The notes: generated by a model not told the origin, from the letters alone. DNA of 64,000 nucleotides from Mycolicibacterium fortuitum subsp. fortuitum (GCF_022179545.1 NZ_AP025518.1:5704001-5768000), one strand, 5' to 3'; positions 20,386-30,253 are shown, counted from the first letter of the stretch. A program made the numbers and translations.

Positions 20386-21111
20386 ATGCCGATCGCTGGA
20401 AATGCGAAGTTGTGGGCCCTCAGTGTTGCCGCGGCGGGCTTGGTCGCGGTCAGTGCCACCGCGTGCGATACGACCGCAGGCCCTGCCGCCGGGGCCCATG
20501 ACGGAGCCCGGCAGGTTACCGTCGTAGGGTCCGGCCAGGTGCAGGGCGTACCGGACACCCTGACCGCCGATGTGGCGATGGAGTTCACCGCCCCTGACGT
20601 CTCGGGCGCGCTCAACCAGTCGAGCCAACGGCAGCAGGCCGTGATCGACGCGCTGGTCGGATCGGGCGTCGACCGCAAGGACATCAGCACCACCCAGGTC
20701 AGCGTGCAGCCGCAGTTCACCGACAACACGATCACGGGTTACCGGGCCAGCAACGCGATCAAGGTCAAGATCCGCGACACCGCCAAGGCCTCGCAGACCC
20801 TGGCGCTGATCGCGAGCACGGGGGGCGACGCCACCCGCATCAACTCGGTGGACTACTCGATCGAGGACGACTCGGATCTGGTGCGCGACGCCCGCGCCCG
20901 GGCGTTCGACGACGCCAAGAACCGCGCCGACCAGTACGCCGGGTTGTCCGGACTGCACCTCGGCAAGGTGATCTCGATTTCCGAGCAGCCCGGCGGCTCG
21001 ACGCCGCCCCCGCCCACTCCGATGCCGCGCGCGGCGATGCAGGCCGTTCCGCTGGAACCCGGTCAGCAGACCGTCGACTTCTCGGTGACGGTGATCTGGG
21101 AGCTGACCTAG
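20386..21111 (+). CDS. lpqG: SIMPL-domain lipoprotein LpqG
   Basis: 241 residues. A signal sequence ends in a lipobox (VSATAC, Cys27), then a DUF541/SIMPL domain runs through the rest (VTVVGSGQVQGVPDTLTADVAM... DFSVTVIWEL). SIMPL proteins are periplasmic or surface-anchored and of unclear biochemical role. By synteny it is the LpqG orthologue: the following genes on the other strand are hpt and tilS in both genomes. It is separated from the ephA operon by 20 bp. Confidence 0.85.
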   Translation: MPIAGNAKLWALSVAAAGLVAVSATACDTTAGPAAGAHDGARQVTVVGSGQVQGVPDTLTADVAMEFTAPDVSGALNQSSQRQQAVIDALVGSGVDRKDISTTQVSVQPQFTDNTITGYRASNAIKVKIRDTAKASQTLALIASTGGDATRINSVDYSIEDDSDLVRDARARAFDDAKNRADQYAGLSGLHLGKVISISEQPGGSTPPPPTPMPRAAMQAVPLEPGQQTVDFSVTVIWELT

Positions 21112-21560
21112 GCCACCGACCGGTCAGCGGCCGCCGCGCGGAGTGCCGCGACCCGGCGCACGCGACCGTGGGCCATCTCCCAGCGCAACGCGTCGGAGAT
21201 CGCCTTCGATGGGCCCGACAAGTCCCACTGGTCACAGATTCCCGCGGCGACGCCGATGTGCCCGCCTAGTAGCGACTTTTCAGCGACAATCGCCACAACA
21301 GGAACGTCGGCCTCGTCAATCTCATTGCCACCGAACAGTTTTGCCACTGGGACATCTGCGGCCACGCCTGCCCCATCAGTCCATTGCCCGGCTGCGAGCG
21401 ACACTGTCGCTATTAGTCGGACAAGCCGAAAACTGTTACCGAAGAAGCGAATAGAGACCGGAGGTGCAAAAGTACAGATTGTCCTTGAGGTCAGAGTGAT
21501 CAGCGGTATTCAGGGGGCGATTGTCGCTGAAAAGTCGCTACTAGGCGGGCAGGTCGACAT
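21108..21560 (-). pseudogene. Small open reading frame split by a MITE-like element
   Basis: On the minus strand a short frame opens at ATG 21560 with a GGGAAAAGG site just before it, but after only ten bases it meets the inverted-repeat element (21550-21260). Beyond the element the frame continues to a TAG at 21108-21110 (residues IGVAAGICDQWDLSG... to ADRSVA). If the element is removed exactly, the two parts read as one ~54-residue protein, MSTY followed by IGVAAGICDQW. The element also supplies an in-frame ATG (21404), so a 98-residue chimera could still be made. The protein family is not recognised; the split is an inference. Confidence 0.35.
21260..21550. mobile_element. MITE-like non-autonomous element, 291 bp
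   Basis: Two perfect 35-bp inverted repeats (21260-21294 and 21516-21550) bound a 221-bp interior with no convincing gene. Such long identical terminal repeats without a transposase are typical of a non-autonomous transposable element. The interior is less G/C-rich than the flanks. No direct target duplication is obvious next to the repeats. The outer bases (TAGTAGCGACTTTTCAGCGA) recall the ends of IS21-like elements, but this is from memory and unproven. Confidence 0.7.
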
Positions 21561-21618
21561 CCTTTTCCCCGCGCCGACGCGCCGACAATTCCGCGGCCGC
21601 GCGGTCAACTTCGAGGGC

Positions 21619-23835
21619 TTAACCTGCCGGCGCGATGTCGACCGGAATGCCGTTGAGCACCGCGGTGCCTGACAACGGATCCAGATGGGTGCCGTCGTTG
21701 AGCTGATTGACGTTCGCCCCGGGATTGCCGGCCGCCAGGCGCTGCCCCGTGCCGTCGCGGTCGTGACCCCAGCCGTGCGGTAGCGAGACGACGCCGCGCC
21801 GCATGCCGTCGTCCACCTCGACCGGAGCCAGCAGCTCACCGCCGGGCCCCTTGATCACGGCGATGTCGGTGAGGCCCAGATCGGCCGCGTCGTCGGGGTG
21901 AATCTGCAGGGTGCACCGGTTGGAACCACCCGACAGTGCCGGCAGATTGTGCATCCAGCTGTTGTTGGACCGCAGGTGCCGCCGGCCGATCAGCAGGAAG
22001 CCGCCGGCCGAGCGGTCCAGCGCATCGCGCAGCCGCGCCACGTCGGCGACGATCGGCTCCGGCGCGAGTTCGATTCGCCCGCTTGGGGTTCGCAGGATCT
22101 CGGGGATCCGCGGCTGTAGCGGCCCGAGGTCGATGCCGTGCGGATTGGCCTTCAGCCGCTGAATGGTGAGCCCGTCCGGCCTGGCACCGAATGCGTCGCC
22201 GTAGGGACCGATCCGCAGCATCATGTCCAGCCGTCGTTCATAACCGGGCCCGTCGTACAGCATCGCGGTGAGCTCGTCGACGTTGCGGCCCGCCACCGGT
22301 GAATCCGGGTTGGCGGTTTCTTTCGCCAGCGTCGTCGCGATCACCTGGGCGTCCACCAGTGCGGGATCACCGTCGTAGGAGACGCCGTAGAGGACGAGCG
22401 CGAGTCGCGACAGGATCTCGGGCTCGTCCGGCCTGCCGTCGAGCGGCAGCGCGGGCGACGAGTACCGCACGTTGTTGCGTACCGCGAGGTTGTTCAGGGC
22501 GACATCGAAGTGGGCACTGCGAGACGGCGGCGGTGGCGGCAGGATGACGTCGGCATGGCGGGTGGTCTCGTTGAGGTACGGGTCTACAGAAAGCATGAAT
22601 TCGACGCGCTCCAGCGCCTTGTCCAGCCGATCGCCGTCGGGCGCGGACAGCACCGGGTTGCCGGCAATGGTGATCATCGCCTTGATCTGGCCCTCACCCG
22701 CGGTGTCGATCTCCTCGGCGAGCGCGGCCGCGGGCAGCTCGGAGAGCACCTCGGGATAACCCGAGACCCGGCTGGCCCACCTGCCCGTGGTGAATCCGCG
22801 GCCCGGTCTCGGTGGCCGCGGGGCAGGCGCTGCCGCCCCGAGAGCGAACATCGCGCCACCGGGACGGTCGAGGTTTCCGGTCAGGACATTGATGACGTCG
22901 ACGAGCCAGCTGCCGATGGTCCCGAACTCGACGGTCGACGTCCCCATCCGGCCGTAGAACGCTGCAGTCGGTGCCGCTGCGAGTTCGCTGGCCAGTTGCC
23001 GGATCTCGGCCGCGGCCACCCCGCAGGCTGCCTCGACGGCCTCGGGTGAGAACTCGTCGGCCAGCGTGCGGACCTCCTCGACACCGGTGACGTGCTCGGC
23101 CAGGGCACCCAGGTCGACCAGGTCCTCCTCGAACAGCACGTGCACGATCGCGAACAACAGCGCCGCATCGGTGCCCGGCCGCGGCGCGAGGTGCCGGTCG
23201 GCGAGTTTGGCCGTCTGGGTACGCGCCGGGTCGATGACGACGAGCCTGCCGCCGCGCTTGCGCAACGACCGCAACTTGCCGGGGAAATCGGCGGCGGTGG
23301 CCAGGCTGCCGTTGGACACCATCGGATTGGCGCCGATGATCACCAGATAGTCGGTCCGGTCGAGGTCGGGAACGGTGAACGCGACAGGGCTGCCGAACAT
23401 CAGGCCCAACGCGACGTGCTTGGGCATCTGATCGAGGGTGCTGGCGCTGAACACCTGGCGGGTGCCCAGGCCCTTGATGATCAGGGGAGCATACAGGCTG
23501 CCCGCGATGGTGTGGGCGTTCGGATTGCCGAGATACACGCCGACCGACGCGCCACCATGCTCGGCGATCACCGCACCGAGACGCTCGGCGACGACGGCGT
23601 ATGCCTCGTCCCAGGTGGCCTCGGTCAGCTCGCCGTCGCGCCGGATCAGGGGCTGCGTCAGCCGGTCCGGGTCGTTGTCGAGTTCGCCGAAACTGGCGCC
23701 CTTGGGGCAGATGAACCCCGCGCTGAACACATCGTCGCGGTCACCGCGCGCGCCGGTCACCCGGCCGTCCGAGATCGTGAGCGTGAGGCCACAGGTGGCC
23801 TCGCAGAAGGGGCAGATCCGCAGGGCTGTGCTCAT
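21619..23835 (-). CDS. Molybdopterin-dependent oxidoreductase (formate dehydrogenase/nitrate reductase superfamily)
   Basis: 738 residues of the DMSO-reductase superfamily. The N-terminal [4Fe-4S] ligands are in CPFCEATCG and the later CPKG. The molybdopterin domains follow, and the C-terminal molydopterin-dinucleotide-binding domain contains LPHGWGHDRDGTG. The residue after CPKG gives no Sec or obvious Mo-Cys in the usual position, so the substrate is not predictable; the group is often annotated as assimilatory nitrate reductase or FdhF-like. No partner electron-transfer subunit lies nearby. It starts 30 bp after a tandem-repeat block that separates it from hpt. Confidence 0.8.
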   Translation of the reverse strand: MSTALRICPFCEATCGLTLTISDGRVTGARGDRDDVFSAGFICPKGASFGELDNDPDRLTQPLIRRDGELTEATWDEAYAVVAERLGAVIAEHGGASVGVYLGNPNAHTIAGSLYAPLIIKGLGTRQVFSASTLDQMPKHVALGLMFGSPVAFTVPDLDRTDYLVIIGANPMVSNGSLATAADFPGKLRSLRKRGGRLVVIDPARTQTAKLADRHLAPRPGTDAALLFAIVHVLFEEDLVDLGALAEHVTGVEEVRTLADEFSPEAVEAACGVAAAEIRQLASELAAAPTAAFYGRMGTSTVEFGTIGSWLVDVINVLTGNLDRPGGAMFALGAAAPAPRPPRPGRGFTTGRWASRVSGYPEVLSELPAAALAEEIDTAGEGQIKAMITIAGNPVLSAPDGDRLDKALERVEFMLSVDPYLNETTRHADVILPPPPPSRSAHFDVALNNLAVRNNVRYSSPALPLDGRPDEPEILSRLALVLYGVSYDGDPALVDAQVIATTLAKETANPDSPVAGRNVDELTAMLYDGPGYERRLDMMLRIGPYGDAFGARPDGLTIQRLKANPHGIDLGPLQPRIPEILRTPSGRIELAPEPIVADVARLRDALDRSAGGFLLIGRRHLRSNNSWMHNLPALSGGSNRCTLQIHPDDAADLGLTDIAVIKGPGGELLAPVEVDDGMRRGVVSLPHGWGHDRDGTGQRLAAGNPGANVNQLNDGTHLDPLSGTAVLNGIPVDIAPAG

Positions 23836-23864
23836 GCCCCGAATTCTGCGCCGCAGCCCGGCCT

Positions 23865-23964
23865 TTTGTAAGCCTCCGGCTTAGTGGCCATTTGTAAGCC
23901 TCCGGCTTAGTGGCCATTTGTAAGCCTCCGGCTTAGTGGCCATTTGTAAGCCTCCGGCTTAGTG
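23865..23964. repeat. 26-bp tandem repeat (3.8 copies) between hpt and the oxidoreductase
   Basis: Four identical head-to-tail units at 23865-23890, 23891-23916, 23917-23942 and 23943-23964 (last one truncated). Each unit contains a perfect TAAGCC/GGCTTA inverted repeat. Read on the minus strand, each repeats a Shine-Dalgarno-like GGAGG, a 6-base spacer and an ATG. The hpt stop codon is the TAA inside the last unit. The arrangement is that of a VNTR/MIRU-like intergenic repeat and could vary in copy number. Confidence 0.95.
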
Positions 23965-24537
23965 CGTTTCGTACACCTTCGGTTCGAGGGTGCCGATGTA
24001 GGGCAGGTCGCGGTAGCGCTCGGCGAAGTCCAGACCGTAGCCGACGACGAACTCGTTGGGGATGTCGAAGCCCACGTAGGCGACGTCGAGTTCGGTCTTG
24101 ACGGCCTCGGGCTTGCGCAGCAGCGTGCACACCCGCAGCGAGCGCGGGTGACGGGTGGCGAGGTTGCGCAGCAACCAGGACAGGGTGAGCCCCGAGTCGA
24201 TGATGTCCTCGACGATCAGCACGTCGCGGTCGTTGATGTCGCGATCGAGATCTTTGAGGATCCGCACCACACCCGAGGACGACGTGGACGAACCGTAGGA
24301 GCTGACCGCCATGAACTCCAACTGCGTGGGCAGCGGGATGGTCCGGGCCAGATCGGTGACGAACATGACCGCGCCCTTGAGCACGGTGACCAGAAGCAGG
24401 TCGTCGTTACCCAGATCGTCTCGGTACTGCTCGGCGATCATCTCGGCGAGTTCGACGGTGCGCGTCCGGATCTGCTCCTCGGACAACAGCACCGATTTGA
24501 TGTCTCCCGCATACAGCTCGGCAGAGTCGACAGCCAC
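23959..24537 (-). CDS. hpt: Hypoxanthine(-guanine) phosphoribosyltransferase
   Basis: Purine salvage enzyme using PRPP. 192 residues from GTG 24537 ([15 protein letters not shown]); an ATG at 24621 is also open but would overlap tilS. The PRPP-binding signature [16 protein letters not shown] is intact, as is the PPi loop region LKGAVMF. The stop TAA lies inside the last unit of the 26-bp tandem repeat. It follows tilS by 46 bp, the widespread tilS-hpt pairing. Confidence 0.94.
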   Translation of the reverse strand: MAVDSAELYAGDIKSVLLSEEQIRTRTVELAEMIAEQYRDDLGNDDLLLVTVLKGAVMFVTDLARTIPLPTQLEFMAVSSYGSSTSSSGVVRILKDLDRDINDRDVLIVEDIIDSGLTLSWLLRNLATRHPRSLRVCTLLRKPEAVKTELDVAYVGFDIPNEFVVGYGLDFAERYRDLPYIGTLEPKVYETH

Positions 24538-24583
24538 ACCGAACAGCGTGCCATGTGGAGGGGCCGCTTTCCAACGTGGATCG

Positions 24584-25543
24584 CTAGACGGGTTCGGTGT
24601 GCATCTTGAGCACGCCGCCACGCCGCGCCGCGAACAACCGCTGTTTGCGCAGCCCGGACCCGACGGCCACGCCGCCCTGCCCGCGCCACGCCGTCACCAG
24701 CCTGTCCACCGCCCTGATCTGGGTGTCGGTCAGATCACACGCGCCGCCGTCCAGCAACCAGGCCCGGATCACCCGGCGGCGCAGCGCGTCGGGCACCCCC
24801 GACAACCGGGCCACGTCCAGACCGCCGGCCTCCGTGCGCACCGCCGCGAGGCTGTCGATGGCCAGTCCGTCGAGCGTCTCGGTGTCCTCACGCAGCGCGG
24901 TGGCGGTGCGGGCCAGCGCCTCGGCCACCCCGCCGCCCAGCACGTCCTCCAGCAGCGGCAGCACCTCATGCCGCAGCCGCACCCGGGTGAACCGGCGCTC
25001 GTCGTTGTGCGGGTCCTGCCACGGAGTGAGTTCGAGCTCGTCGCAGGCAGCGCGCGTCGTCTCCCGCCGCACTCCCAGCAGCGGCCGGTGCCAGGGCGGG
25101 TCGTGCGGCCGCATCCCGGCAATCGAACGTGGGCCCGATCCGCGGCCCAGCCCCAGCAGCACCGTCTCGGCCTGATCGTCGAGGGTGTGGCCGAGCAGCA
25201 CCGGTGCACCGGCACGAGCCGTGGCCAGAGCCGTGTAGCGGGCGTCGCGGGCCGCCGCCTCCGGGCCGCCGGAGCTGCCGACCTCCACCGGAATAACTTG
25301 TGCTGCAATACATCCCAGCTCCAGCGCCTGTCGGCGAGCGGTGTCGGCCACGGAATCCGAACCGGGTTGCAACCCGTGGTCGATGATGAGTGCGGTGGTG
25401 GGGCGCAGCCTCGCCGCCACCGCGGTCAGCGCAAGTGAATCCGCGCCGCCCGACAGGGCCACACACCACTTCTGGCCGTCGATACGCTCGCCGGCCGCCA
25501 CCACCGCTTGCCGCAGGGCGGCTACAGCACCCGATCGATCCAT
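24584..25543 (-). CDS. tilS: tRNA(Ile)-lysidine synthetase
   Basis: Modifies C34 of tRNA-Ile(CAU) to lysidine so that it reads AUA. 319 residues. The ATP-pyrophosphatase P-loop SGGADS is at about residues 31-36; the [19 protein letters not shown] motif follows. Its start overlaps the end of the upstream metallopeptidase gene by 22 bp. Length is typical of the short actinobacterial form lacking part of the C-terminal domain. Confidence 0.93.
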   Translation of the reverse strand: MDRSGAVAALRQAVVAAGERIDGQKWCVALSGGADSLALTAVAARLRPTTALIIDHGLQPGSDSVADTARRQALELGCIAAQVIPVEVGSSGGPEAAARDARYTALATARAGAPVLLGHTLDDQAETVLLGLGRGSGPRSIAGMRPHDPPWHRPLLGVRRETTRAACDELELTPWQDPHNDERRFTRVRLRHEVLPLLEDVLGGGVAEALARTATALREDTETLDGLAIDSLAAVRTEAGGLDVARLSGVPDALRRRVIRAWLLDGGACDLTDTQIRAVDRLVTAWRGQGGVAVGSGLRKQRLFAARRGGVLKMHTEPV

Positions 25544-26589
25544 CGTTGCGGTTCGTCGATCTCGTCAGGCAGCGGCAGCGTGTCAGGGCTCGACCAGATG
25601 GTGTTGAACCGCGTCATCCCGACCGTCGTGACCACGTGGTCGACGAACGCCTTACCCCGGGTGTACTGACTGATCTTGGCGTCGAAGCCCAACAGTGCGC
25701 GCACGATCCGCTGCAGCGGCGGTTGTTTGCGCTGGCGACGTTCGTCGAAACGACGCCGGATGGTCGACACCGAGGGCACCACGGCCGGACCGACGGCATC
25801 CATCACGTGGTCGGCGTGCCCTTCCAGCAGCGTGCCCAGCACCAAAAGCTGATCGAGTGCGCGGCGTTGCGGCTCTGCCTGCACCGCGCGCATCAGGCCG
25901 AGCACGCCGGCCGAGTTCGGGTCAGGGGTAGATCCGTTGCGCTGCTTTCGGACGTAATCGGCGAGCCTGCCGACCATCTCGGTGACATCCTCACCGGCGT
26001 CCTGGGTCAGTACCGCCAGGGCCTGCGACATATGGTCGGTCAGCCAGGGATTGGCCCGGAACTGCACCCGGTGGGTGACCTCGTGCAGGCACACCCACAA
26101 GCGGAAATCGGCTGGGGCCACCCGCAACTGGCGTTCGACCGCGATCACGTTGGGATACACGAGCAGCAGCTCGCCACCGTCGGGACCGAACGGATCGTAC
26201 TGGCCGAGGATGCCGGCGGAGATGAATGCCAGCACCGCGCCGGTCTGCGCCCCCGTCACCCGTCCGGTGATGAAACCTGGTTTGTGCGTTTCGCTTTCGT
26301 CACCGGGTTGGACTCCGGTGGTCATCACCCGCATCGAGCGGGTAGCCGCCCGGATCCAGTCGGGACGGTCCACCACACGGGCCTCGGGCACTTCGGCACC
26401 CTCGATCAGTCCCGTCACCTCGCGCACCGGCAGCTCGGCGGCCTTCGAGCTCTCCGAGAGCTGCTCGATCACCTGATTGCGGGTGTAATCGGTGGCAGGT
26501 GGAGCCGGCCGGGCCAGCTTCGCCCCGACCGTCGCGGCGAAGTCCCAGTCGACCGCGCGCCCGGCGGTCAGCGTGACCCGGTCACTCAC
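25522..26589 (-). CDS. Zinc-dependent metallopeptidase (DUF2342 / coenzyme F420 biosynthesis-associated family, Rv3626c type)
   Basis: 355 residues from GTG 26589, a start chosen because it makes a 4-bp GTGA junction with the dacB stop; an ATG at 26604 is also open. The gluzincin-type HEVTHRVQF (HExxH) motif lies near residue 170, and a conserved downstream LEGHADHVMD segment supplies the likely third ligand. Cytosolic or membrane-associated; substrate unknown. It is encoded between dacB and tilS as in M. tuberculosis. Confidence 0.82.
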   Translation of the reverse strand: MSDRVTLTAGRAVDWDFAATVGAKLARPAPPATDYTRNQVIEQLSESSKAAELPVREVTGLIEGAEVPEARVVDRPDWIRAATRSMRVMTTGVQPGDESETHKPGFITGRVTGAQTGAVLAFISAGILGQYDPFGPDGGELLLVYPNVIAVERQLRVAPADFRLWVCLHEVTHRVQFRANPWLTDHMSQALAVLTQDAGEDVTEMVGRLADYVRKQRNGSTPDPNSAGVLGLMRAVQAEPQRRALDQLLVLGTLLEGHADHVMDAVGPAVVPSVSTIRRRFDERRQRKQPPLQRIVRALLGFDAKISQYTRGKAFVDHVVTTVGMTRFNTIWSSPDTLPLPDEIDEPQRWIDRVL

Positions 26590-27968
26590 GTGCCGCACCC
26601 GCACGACCGCAGCACCGCGGCCAGCTCGTCGATCGCCGTGCGTCCGGTCGGCCCGGCATTGTTGGAGATCAGCGCGAAGGTCAGTACCCGGCCGTTCTCG
26701 TCGGTGACGATGCCGGCCAGCGCGTTGGTCCCGGTCAGTGATCCGGTCTTGGCCCGCAGCCAGCCCGCCGCGTCCCGCCCGGCGTCGGTGTCGAGGTAGC
26801 GGTTGGACAGCGTGCCGCTGCCGCCGGCGATGGGCAGCAGGTCCACCAGCGGCCGCACTGCAGGCTCGGTGTTGCCCGCCGCGATGTTGACCACCTCGTC
26901 GAGGATCCGGGCGGTCAGCCTGTCGTCGGTCGACAACCCGCTGGAATCGACCAGTTTGGCGGCCGACATGTCGATGCCGATGCCCTCGAGTTGGCTGGTC
27001 ACCGCGTCGACGCCGCCGTCGAAACTCTGCGGCCGGTGCAGCTGGACGGCGACCTCACGAGCGATCGACTCGGCCATCACGTTGTCGGATTCGTTCATCA
27101 TCTGACGCAGCCGCTCGATCAGTGGCGCGGACTGCACCGCAGCGATCTGCTTGCCGCCCGAGACTTCGGAGGGGAGCACCGTCACGGTGGCGGGATCGAC
27201 CCTGAGTGCGACGGCCAGGGCCCGGCCCGCGTCCAGCGCAGGAGTGGTCGAGCGCCTGGACTCCACGGTCGTCGGCTGGATGCGTCCGCCGTCGAGCATC
27301 ACCGGTTCCATCGGCGCGATGTCGCCGCCCTCGATGTCGGCGGGGTCCCAGCCCGGCGCCATGGTCGGGCCGCTGTACGCGCTGGTGTCCACCCGCACCG
27401 AGGTCACGGTGACGCCGCTCCTGCGGACCTGATCGGCCAGGTCACTGATTCGCGCCGCACCCTTGTACCAGGTGTCGGTGCCCTCGGGTGCTGCCGAGAG
27501 GGTGGTGTCCCCGCCGCCCTTGAGCACCACCAGACCTGGCTGAGAGTCGACGGACAGGACCGTGGTGGCCAGCCGGGCGTTGCGGTCCAGCGTCAGTAGC
27601 GCCGCCGCCGTCGTCAGCACCTTGTTGACCGAGGCAGGCTGCATCGGCACATCGGAATTCTGTTCCCACAGTTCGGCGCCGGTCTCGGCATCGGTGATCC
27701 GGCCCGTCACCTGTCCGAGATCGGGATTCGCCAGTGCGGGCCCCAACGCGGCGGCCAGGCCGCTCAAGGTGGGCATGGGCGCCGACATGTCGACCGGGAC
27801 GATGCCGGGGCTGGCCGTCGCCGGCGGGGGCGCAGGGATGGCCGCCGCGGCATCGCTGGAGCGATGCCCGGTGAGCACAGCGGCCAGCGCGACGACACCG
27901 GCGACCAGCATCAGCACCACGACGCCAACCGCCACATGGGTGGACTGCCGCCACCGAGTGGGCCGCAT
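26586..27968 (-). CDS. dacB: D-alanyl-D-alanine carboxypeptidase / PBP4 (DacB, Rv3627c type)
   Basis: Class C low-molecular-weight penicillin-binding protein that trims peptidoglycan stem peptides outside the membrane. 460 residues from ATG 27968, which has a GGAG site; the extra upstream open frame overlaps the ppa promoter. A single N-terminal membrane helix (about 11-34) anchors it. The three active-site motifs are intact: SVNK (Ser113-Lys116), SDN (294-296) and KTG (407-409). It is divergent from ppa, with 127 bp between starts. Confidence 0.93.
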   Translation of the reverse strand: MRPTRWRQSTHVAVGVVVLMLVAGVVALAAVLTGHRSSDAAAAIPAPPPATASPGIVPVDMSAPMPTLSGLAAALGPALANPDLGQVTGRITDAETGAELWEQNSDVPMQPASVNKVLTTAAALLTLDRNARLATTVLSVDSQPGLVVLKGGGDTTLSAAPEGTDTWYKGAARISDLADQVRRSGVTVTSVRVDTSAYSGPTMAPGWDPADIEGGDIAPMEPVMLDGGRIQPTTVESRRSTTPALDAGRALAVALRVDPATVTVLPSEVSGGKQIAAVQSAPLIERLRQMMNESDNVMAESIAREVAVQLHRPQSFDGGVDAVTSQLEGIGIDMSAAKLVDSSGLSTDDRLTARILDEVVNIAAGNTEPAVRPLVDLLPIAGGSGTLSNRYLDTDAGRDAAGWLRAKTGSLTGTNALAGIVTDENGRVLTFALISNNAGPTGRTAIDELAAVLRSCGCGT

Positions 27969-28095
27969 ATTTCTCCTGCTCTGCCGGTGGTGGGGACGAG
28001 CCACCCGTTTAGGCCAGACTATCGCTCCATTAGGGTTGACCCGCGTCGTCGCCCGACGACCCACGACCGACCGCAGATGCGAAGGAGCCGCGACG

Positions 28096-28584
28096 GTGAA
28101 GTTCGACGTCGTCATCGAGATCCCGAAGGGTTCGCGCAACAAGTACGAGGTTGACCACGAGACCGGCCGGGTCAAGCTCGACCGCTACCTCTACACGCCG
28201 ATGGGCTACCCCGCTGACTACGGGTTCTTCGAGGACACTCTCGGCGAGGACGGCGACCCGCTGGACGCGCTCGTGCTGCTGCCCGAGTCGGTGTTCCCGG
28301 GCTGCACCGTCGAGGCCCGCCCGGTCGCGATGTTCAAGATGACCGACGAGGCCGGCGGCGACGACAAGTTGCTGTGCGTGCCCGCCGGGGATCCCCGTTG
28401 GGACCACATCCAGGACCTCGGTGACGTGTCGCAGTTCGAACTCGACGCCATCAAGCATTTCTTCGTGCACTACAAGGACCTGGAGCCCGGCAAGTTCGTC
28501 AAGACCGCCGACTGGGTGGGCCGCGAAGAGGCCGAGGCCGAGTTGCAGCGTTCGGTCGAGCGGTTCAAGGCCGAAAGCCACTAG
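28096..28584 (+). CDS. ppa: Inorganic pyrophosphatase (family I)
   Basis: Hydrolyses PPi to drive biosynthesis. 162 residues from GTG 28096, with a GAAGGAG ribosome-binding site; product begins [18 protein letters not shown]. The metal-binding signature [13 protein letters not shown] is intact. Standard cytosolic enzyme; no anomaly. Confidence 0.96.
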   Translation: MKFDVVIEIPKGSRNKYEVDHETGRVKLDRYLYTPMGYPADYGFFEDTLGEDGDPLDALVLLPESVFPGCTVEARPVAMFKMTDEAGGDDKLLCVPAGDPRWDHIQDLGDVSQFELDAIKHFFVHYKDLEPGKFVKTADWVGREEAEAELQRSVERFKAESH

Positions 28585-28652
28585 GTCTCCACTCCCCCGC
28601 AGAGTTAGCCTCGCCGTAACACGGCGTAACTCCGCTGTGCTCTGCGGCTCCC

Positions 28653-29216
28653 ATGATTGACCAGGTGTTGATGCATCAGGGCATGGGACTTGAGGCGTAC
28701 AACGCATTGCCGACGCGCCGTGCGGTGCACGCCGTGTACGAGTGCTGCTACAGCGTGGTGCTCGCGACCGATCTGGCCGGTGGGCGGCCGTACGCCGACC
28801 ACGCCGCGCTGTTCCGGCAGGCCGATGCCCTGCTGTTCAGTCTGGGCGAGGATTCCATCGACCGCGTGCTGCAGGCCTACCCGCATATCGGGAGGCGCCC
28901 CCGCAGCCAGAAGTCGATCTGCGAGCAGTGTTCGGTGTGGGACGACGACCCTGCGGTGATGGCACAGCTCAACTCCCAGGTGCGGAAGTATGCCGAGCGG
29001 TTCGGGTTCGGCTTCGTGATGTTCGTGGAGGACGGAGCGGCCGCGGCCGCGACAACGGGCGCCGGCTGTGCCCACCGCGTGATGGCCGGGATCGTCGACC
29101 GGTTGCACAACGACCGCGAAACCGAACGCAAGGTGGTTCGCAACGAATTGGCACGCATCAACCGGGCGCGCCTCGAACGCATGCTCGGCCCCGAGGGCGG
29201 CTACTACAACTGGTAG
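28653..29216 (+). CDS. OHCU decarboxylase-family protein
   Basis: 187 residues. The middle matches the 2-oxo-4-hydroxy-4-carboxy-5-ureidoimidazoline decarboxylase (UraD) fold: AYPHIGRR (for the usual HPRIG), SICEQCSVW (S..EQ) and a LNSQVRKYAERFGFGFVMFV stretch. UraD works in urate degradation, but no other urate gene is nearby, and the catalytic His position is shifted (PHIG), so the substrate may differ. Starts at 28671 and 28683 are also in frame. Monocistronic as far as can be seen. Confidence 0.65.
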   Translation: MIDQVLMHQGMGLEAYNALPTRRAVHAVYECCYSVVLATDLAGGRPYADHAALFRQADALLFSLGEDSIDRVLQAYPHIGRRPRSQKSICEQCSVWDDDPAVMAQLNSQVRKYAERFGFGFVMFVEDGAAAAATTGAGCAHRVMAGIVDRLHNDRETERKVVRNELARINRARLERMLGPEGGYYNW

Positions 29217-29243
29217 GCCACCCTGGCGTAGCGTGGTCCAGTC

Positions 29244-30197
29244 ATGCCCACTTCCGCCAACCGCGTCCTTCAGCTCGGCCGATTGAAGCCGTCACTGGCG
29301 GAAACACTGCGCACCGACTATCACGCGTATGCCCTGCCCGACGGTGACCGACGCGACGTGTTCCTGGCCCAACATGCCGATGAGATCGGCGCGATCGTGG
29401 TCTCCGGCGTGACCCGGGTGGATTCCGAGTTGATGGCCGCGCTGCCGAACCTCAAGGCAGTGGTGAACTTCGGCGTCGGGTACGACAACATCGACGTGGA
29501 AGCGGCGGCGGCGCGCGGCATCGGAGTCAGCAACACCCCTGATGTGCTCAATGACTGTGTCGCCGACACCGCGGTGGGCCTGCTGATCGACACCATGCGG
29601 CAGTTCTCGTCCGCCGACCGCTACCTACGCACGGGGCGCTGGGTTACCGACGGCAATTACCCTCTCACACATCAAGTTTCGCGGTCTCACGTCGGGATTC
29701 TGGGGCTCGGCCGGATCGGTGGGGCGATCGCCGGCCGGCTCAGGGCTTTCGGCTGCTCGATCAGCTACCACAACCGCAGGCAGGTCCCGGGCAGTCCGTA
29801 CCGCTATGTCGATTCGGCGGTCGGGTTGGCCCGCGAGGTCAAGGTGCTCGTGGTCGCCGCGGCCGGCGGTCGGGGCACACGCCACCTGGTGGACCGCGAG
29901 GTGCTCGACGCGCTCGGTGCCGACGGCTATCTGGTCAACATCGCACGCGGCAGCGTGATCGACCAGGACGCCCTGGTCGAAGCCCTGACGCAGGGCCGGC
30001 TGGCCGGAGCGGGATTGGACGTGTTCGCCGACGAACCGAATGTCCCGGCGGCGTTGACGAAGCTGGACAACGTCGTGCTGCTACCGCATGTCGGCAGTGG
30101 CACCGTGGAAACCCGCGCGGCCATGGAGGCGCTGGTCCTGGCGAATTTGGACAAGTTCCTTGAGTCGGGCGAACTGGTCACGCCGGTGACGCATTGA
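29244..30197 (+). CDS. D-isomer-specific 2-hydroxyacid dehydrogenase
   Basis: 317 residues of the family that includes glyoxylate/hydroxypyruvate reductases. NAD(P) motif LGLGRIGGAIAGRL is near residue 153. The catalytic Arg is in NIARGSVIDQDALV, Glu in FADEPNVPAAL and His in LLPHVGSGT. All catalytic residues are present. Starts 27 bp after the preceding gene on the same strand; substrate not assignable. Confidence 0.85.
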   Translation: MPTSANRVLQLGRLKPSLAETLRTDYHAYALPDGDRRDVFLAQHADEIGAIVVSGVTRVDSELMAALPNLKAVVNFGVGYDNIDVEAAAARGIGVSNTPDVLNDCVADTAVGLLIDTMRQFSSADRYLRTGRWVTDGNYPLTHQVSRSHVGILGLGRIGGAIAGRLRAFGCSISYHNRRQVPGSPYRYVDSAVGLAREVKVLVVAAAGGRGTRHLVDREVLDALGADGYLVNIARGSVIDQDALVEALTQGRLAGAGLDVFADEPNVPAALTKLDNVVLLPHVGSGTVETRAAMEALVLANLDKFLESGELVTPVTH

Positions 30198-30253
30198 GGG
30201 TGCGGGAACCGCTGACCGCGGGCCGCAACCTGCCGACGGCCGACACACGGTTA

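Noticed and set aside
21256..21672. 138-aa plus-strand frame across the inverted-repeat element
   Set aside because: It reads through both terminal repeats and into the antisense of the oxidoreductase gene, with no ribosome-binding site or recognisable domain.
23865..23964. CRISPR-like array
   Set aside because: The 26-bp units are directly adjacent with no spacers, and no cas genes are nearby; it is a plain tandem repeat.
28613..28645. Possible terminator or small RNA between ppa and the OHCU-like gene
   Set aside because: GCCGTAACACGGCG suggests a short hairpin, but the stem is only five base pairs and lacks a T-run, too weak to call.
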